Of a stretch of DNA of 6,362 nucleotides, positions 5,462 through 6,362 are shown in pieces. Position 1 is the first letter of the stretch. Each line of letters starts with the position of its first letter. A program made the position numbers and the translations under genes. This DNA is from Veillonella sp. GTDB lineage: Bacteria; Bacillota; Negativicutes; Veillonellales; Veillonellaceae. The DNA is taken from NCBI RefSeq assembly GCF_019414865.1, contig NZ_DXLG01000092.1, positions 1-6,362 of the forward strand, in the 5' to 3' direction. Below the pieces are notes generated by a model. It was not told where the DNA came from. It saw nothing but the letters and a program-made list of their open reading frames with translations, and made no database searches.

Positions 5462-6238
5462 TTATTCGGCGCCAATAGCATTTTCTAAGGCTCGTTGTAT
5501 ACCTACATAAACCGCTTTAGCCAATGTGTCTCCAAATAGGGAGAAGGAGCCGGCGTCCGTTAACACATCACCATTTGTATCTATGGTGAGAATGATGCCA
5601 TCTGTGGATGTTCCTGTAGCAGAAGTCTTGCGTTCTTTTGTGATGGCATCAGGAATATCTTCGTTGATAAATGGATAGAGGCGTACACTTTCAACACCCC
5701 AATCTTGGAGGGCTGCGGTTTTAGCCTCCGTAATTGTCATGATGGCTTTCACCATGGCACTATCTGTTAATGCCTTGTTTGTAAAGACAAGAATATTAAT
5801 GGTACCAGGTACTATAAAACTACCATCTCGCTCTTCGTAGCAATAGCCTGTTCCTGCACGATGGGCTGTTTTTTCATAGCCTGCAGTAACGATGGTCTCC
5901 ACAATCGTATCGTGTTCCTCGACCTTGGCGTATGCGTGAAGGTTCATTGTAGCAGAGGTGAGCAGTGCTGTACTAAAATGAACAGGTGTATCGATATGCT
6001 CGAATTCTTGGGCTAAATAATTTGCTACAGATCCACCAGGTAAATCTTTTTCTGTTTCAATCTGATAAGTTAATTGTTGATTTCGTACGGCTAACGTATG
6101 GTGATACCCACCATTGAGTTGACCACTAGATAAGGCATAATGGATGTCGTCAAAGTGTACTGTAACGGAATTTAATTCTTTCGTTACATGACCTCCTGTT
6201 GCAAGCTCTTGTGGTGCTTCATATGGATTGTTGAACAT
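5462..6238 (-). CDS. cbiZ: Adenosylcobinamide amidohydrolase (CbiZ family)
   Basis: CbiZ (EC 3.5.1.90) cuts the aminopropanol side chain from adenosylcobinamide to give adenosylcobyric acid, which re-enters cobamide assembly. Some members also act on pseudo-B12, allowing its lower ligand to be replaced. The 258-aa product carries family landmarks: LSSGQLNGGYHH (36-47), LLTSATM (92-98), TIVTAG (115-120), GTINIL (145-150), TEAKTAAL (170-177) and ATGTSTDGI (207-215). There is no signal peptide or membrane segment, so it is cytosolic. The start at 6238 is backed by AGGGAG (6250-6245) 6 nt upstream. It is convergent with the asparaginase gene and has its own promoter region, and no other corrinoid gene is visible. 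No cobalamin riboswitch was recognised in the 124 nt upstream. The family call is good; the exact substrate range is inferred. Confidence 0.85.
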   Translation of the reverse strand: MFNNPYEAPQELATGGHVTKELNSVTVHFDDIHYALSSGQLNGGYHHTLAVRNQQLTYQIETEKDLPGGSVANYLAQEFEHIDTPVHFSTALLTSATMNLHAYAKVEEHDTIVETIVTAGYEKTAHRAGTGYCYEERDGSFIVPGTINILVFTNKALTDSAMVKAIMTITEAKTAALQDWGVESVRLYPFINEDIPDAITKERKTSATGTSTDGIILTIDTNGDVLTDAGSFSLFGDTLAKAVYVGIQRALENAIGAE

Positions 6239-6244
6239 ATAAGT

Positions 6245-6250
6245 CTCCCT
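6245..6250 (-). promoter_or_regulatory. cbiZ ribosome binding site
   Basis: AGGGAG on the minus strand lies 6 nt upstream of the ATG at 6238, and it is the only good Shine-Dalgarno sequence near the start of this reading frame. Confidence 0.8.
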
Positions 6251-6261
6251 AGATTTAGATT

Positions 6262-6304
6262 GTTATATATGTAATATAACGATATAATAACTTTACTATA
6301 TCGT
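6262..6304. repeat. Two adjacent inverted repeats in the cbiZ leader
   Basis: GTTATAT/ATATAAC (6262-6268 and 6274-6280, 5-nt spacer) and ACGATATA/TATATCGT (6279-6286 and 6297-6304, 10-nt spacer) are both perfect and touch each other. They lie between the predicted transcription start and the ribosome binding site of cbiZ, so they could be operators or leader RNA hairpins. The DNA here is mostly A and T, which raises the chance of accidental palindromes. Confidence 0.4.
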
Positions 6305-6322
6305 GTAAAATATATTTATTAA

Positions 6323-6331
6323 ATTATAGCA
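6323..6331 (-). promoter_or_regulatory. Probable extended -10 promoter of cbiZ
   Basis: On the minus strand the sequence reads TGCTATAAT (6331-6323), a perfect extended -10 element. The -35 position is poor, which extended -10 promoters tolerate. The predicted start near 6316 gives a leader of about 78 nt. Confidence 0.5.
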
Positions 6332-6362
6332 TATATGTTTATGATGACCATATTAATAGATG

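Overview
The window looks like an ordinary chromosomal metabolic segment from a low-GC anaerobe of the Firmicutes. AT-rich intergenic DNA, strong AGGAGG-type ribosome binding sites and U-tract terminators fit this. The protein flavour and the combination of genes suggest the Negativicutes, perhaps Veillonella. That placement is from memory of the families, not from a search. There are no mobile elements, CRISPR arrays, tRNAs or rRNAs.

Layout. Positions 1-236 hold no gene but carry an elaborate 54-nt hairpin that ends transcription arriving on the minus strand. pepD (237-1685, minus) encodes an M20 aminoacyl-histidine dipeptidase. A 325-bp AT-rich divergent intergenic region (1686-2010) holds the promoters of pepD and of the rightward operon, plus a perfect 12-bp inverted repeat. 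The rightward genes are pncB (2011-3462), nadE (3471-4238) and an L-asparaginase gene (4328-5305). The 156-bp convergent gap (5306-5461) contains two strong hairpin terminators. cbiZ (5462-6238, minus) encodes an adenosylcobinamide amidohydrolase. Its promoter region (6239-6362) is AT-rich and has two inverted repeats.

How the genes fit together. PncB makes nicotinate mononucleotide from nicotinate, and NadE performs the final amidation to NAD. The intervening adenylyltransferase NadD is not in the window. This NadE is the short, ammonia-dependent type with no glutaminase domain, and the next gene encodes an asparaginase with no signal peptide. Its products are ammonia, the NadE co-substrate, and aspartate, the precursor of de novo NAD synthesis. 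That coupling is an inference from gene order. PepD releases amino acids from dipeptides. CbiZ belongs to corrinoid salvage. Both appear to be separate transcription units.

I found no undescribed multi-gene system. The points most worth a second look are the asparaginase/NadE pairing, the switch-like hairpin at 77-130, the crossed terminators with overlapping 3' ends at 5311-5440, the inverted repeat at the pepD promoter, and CbiZ as a cobamide-remodelling marker.
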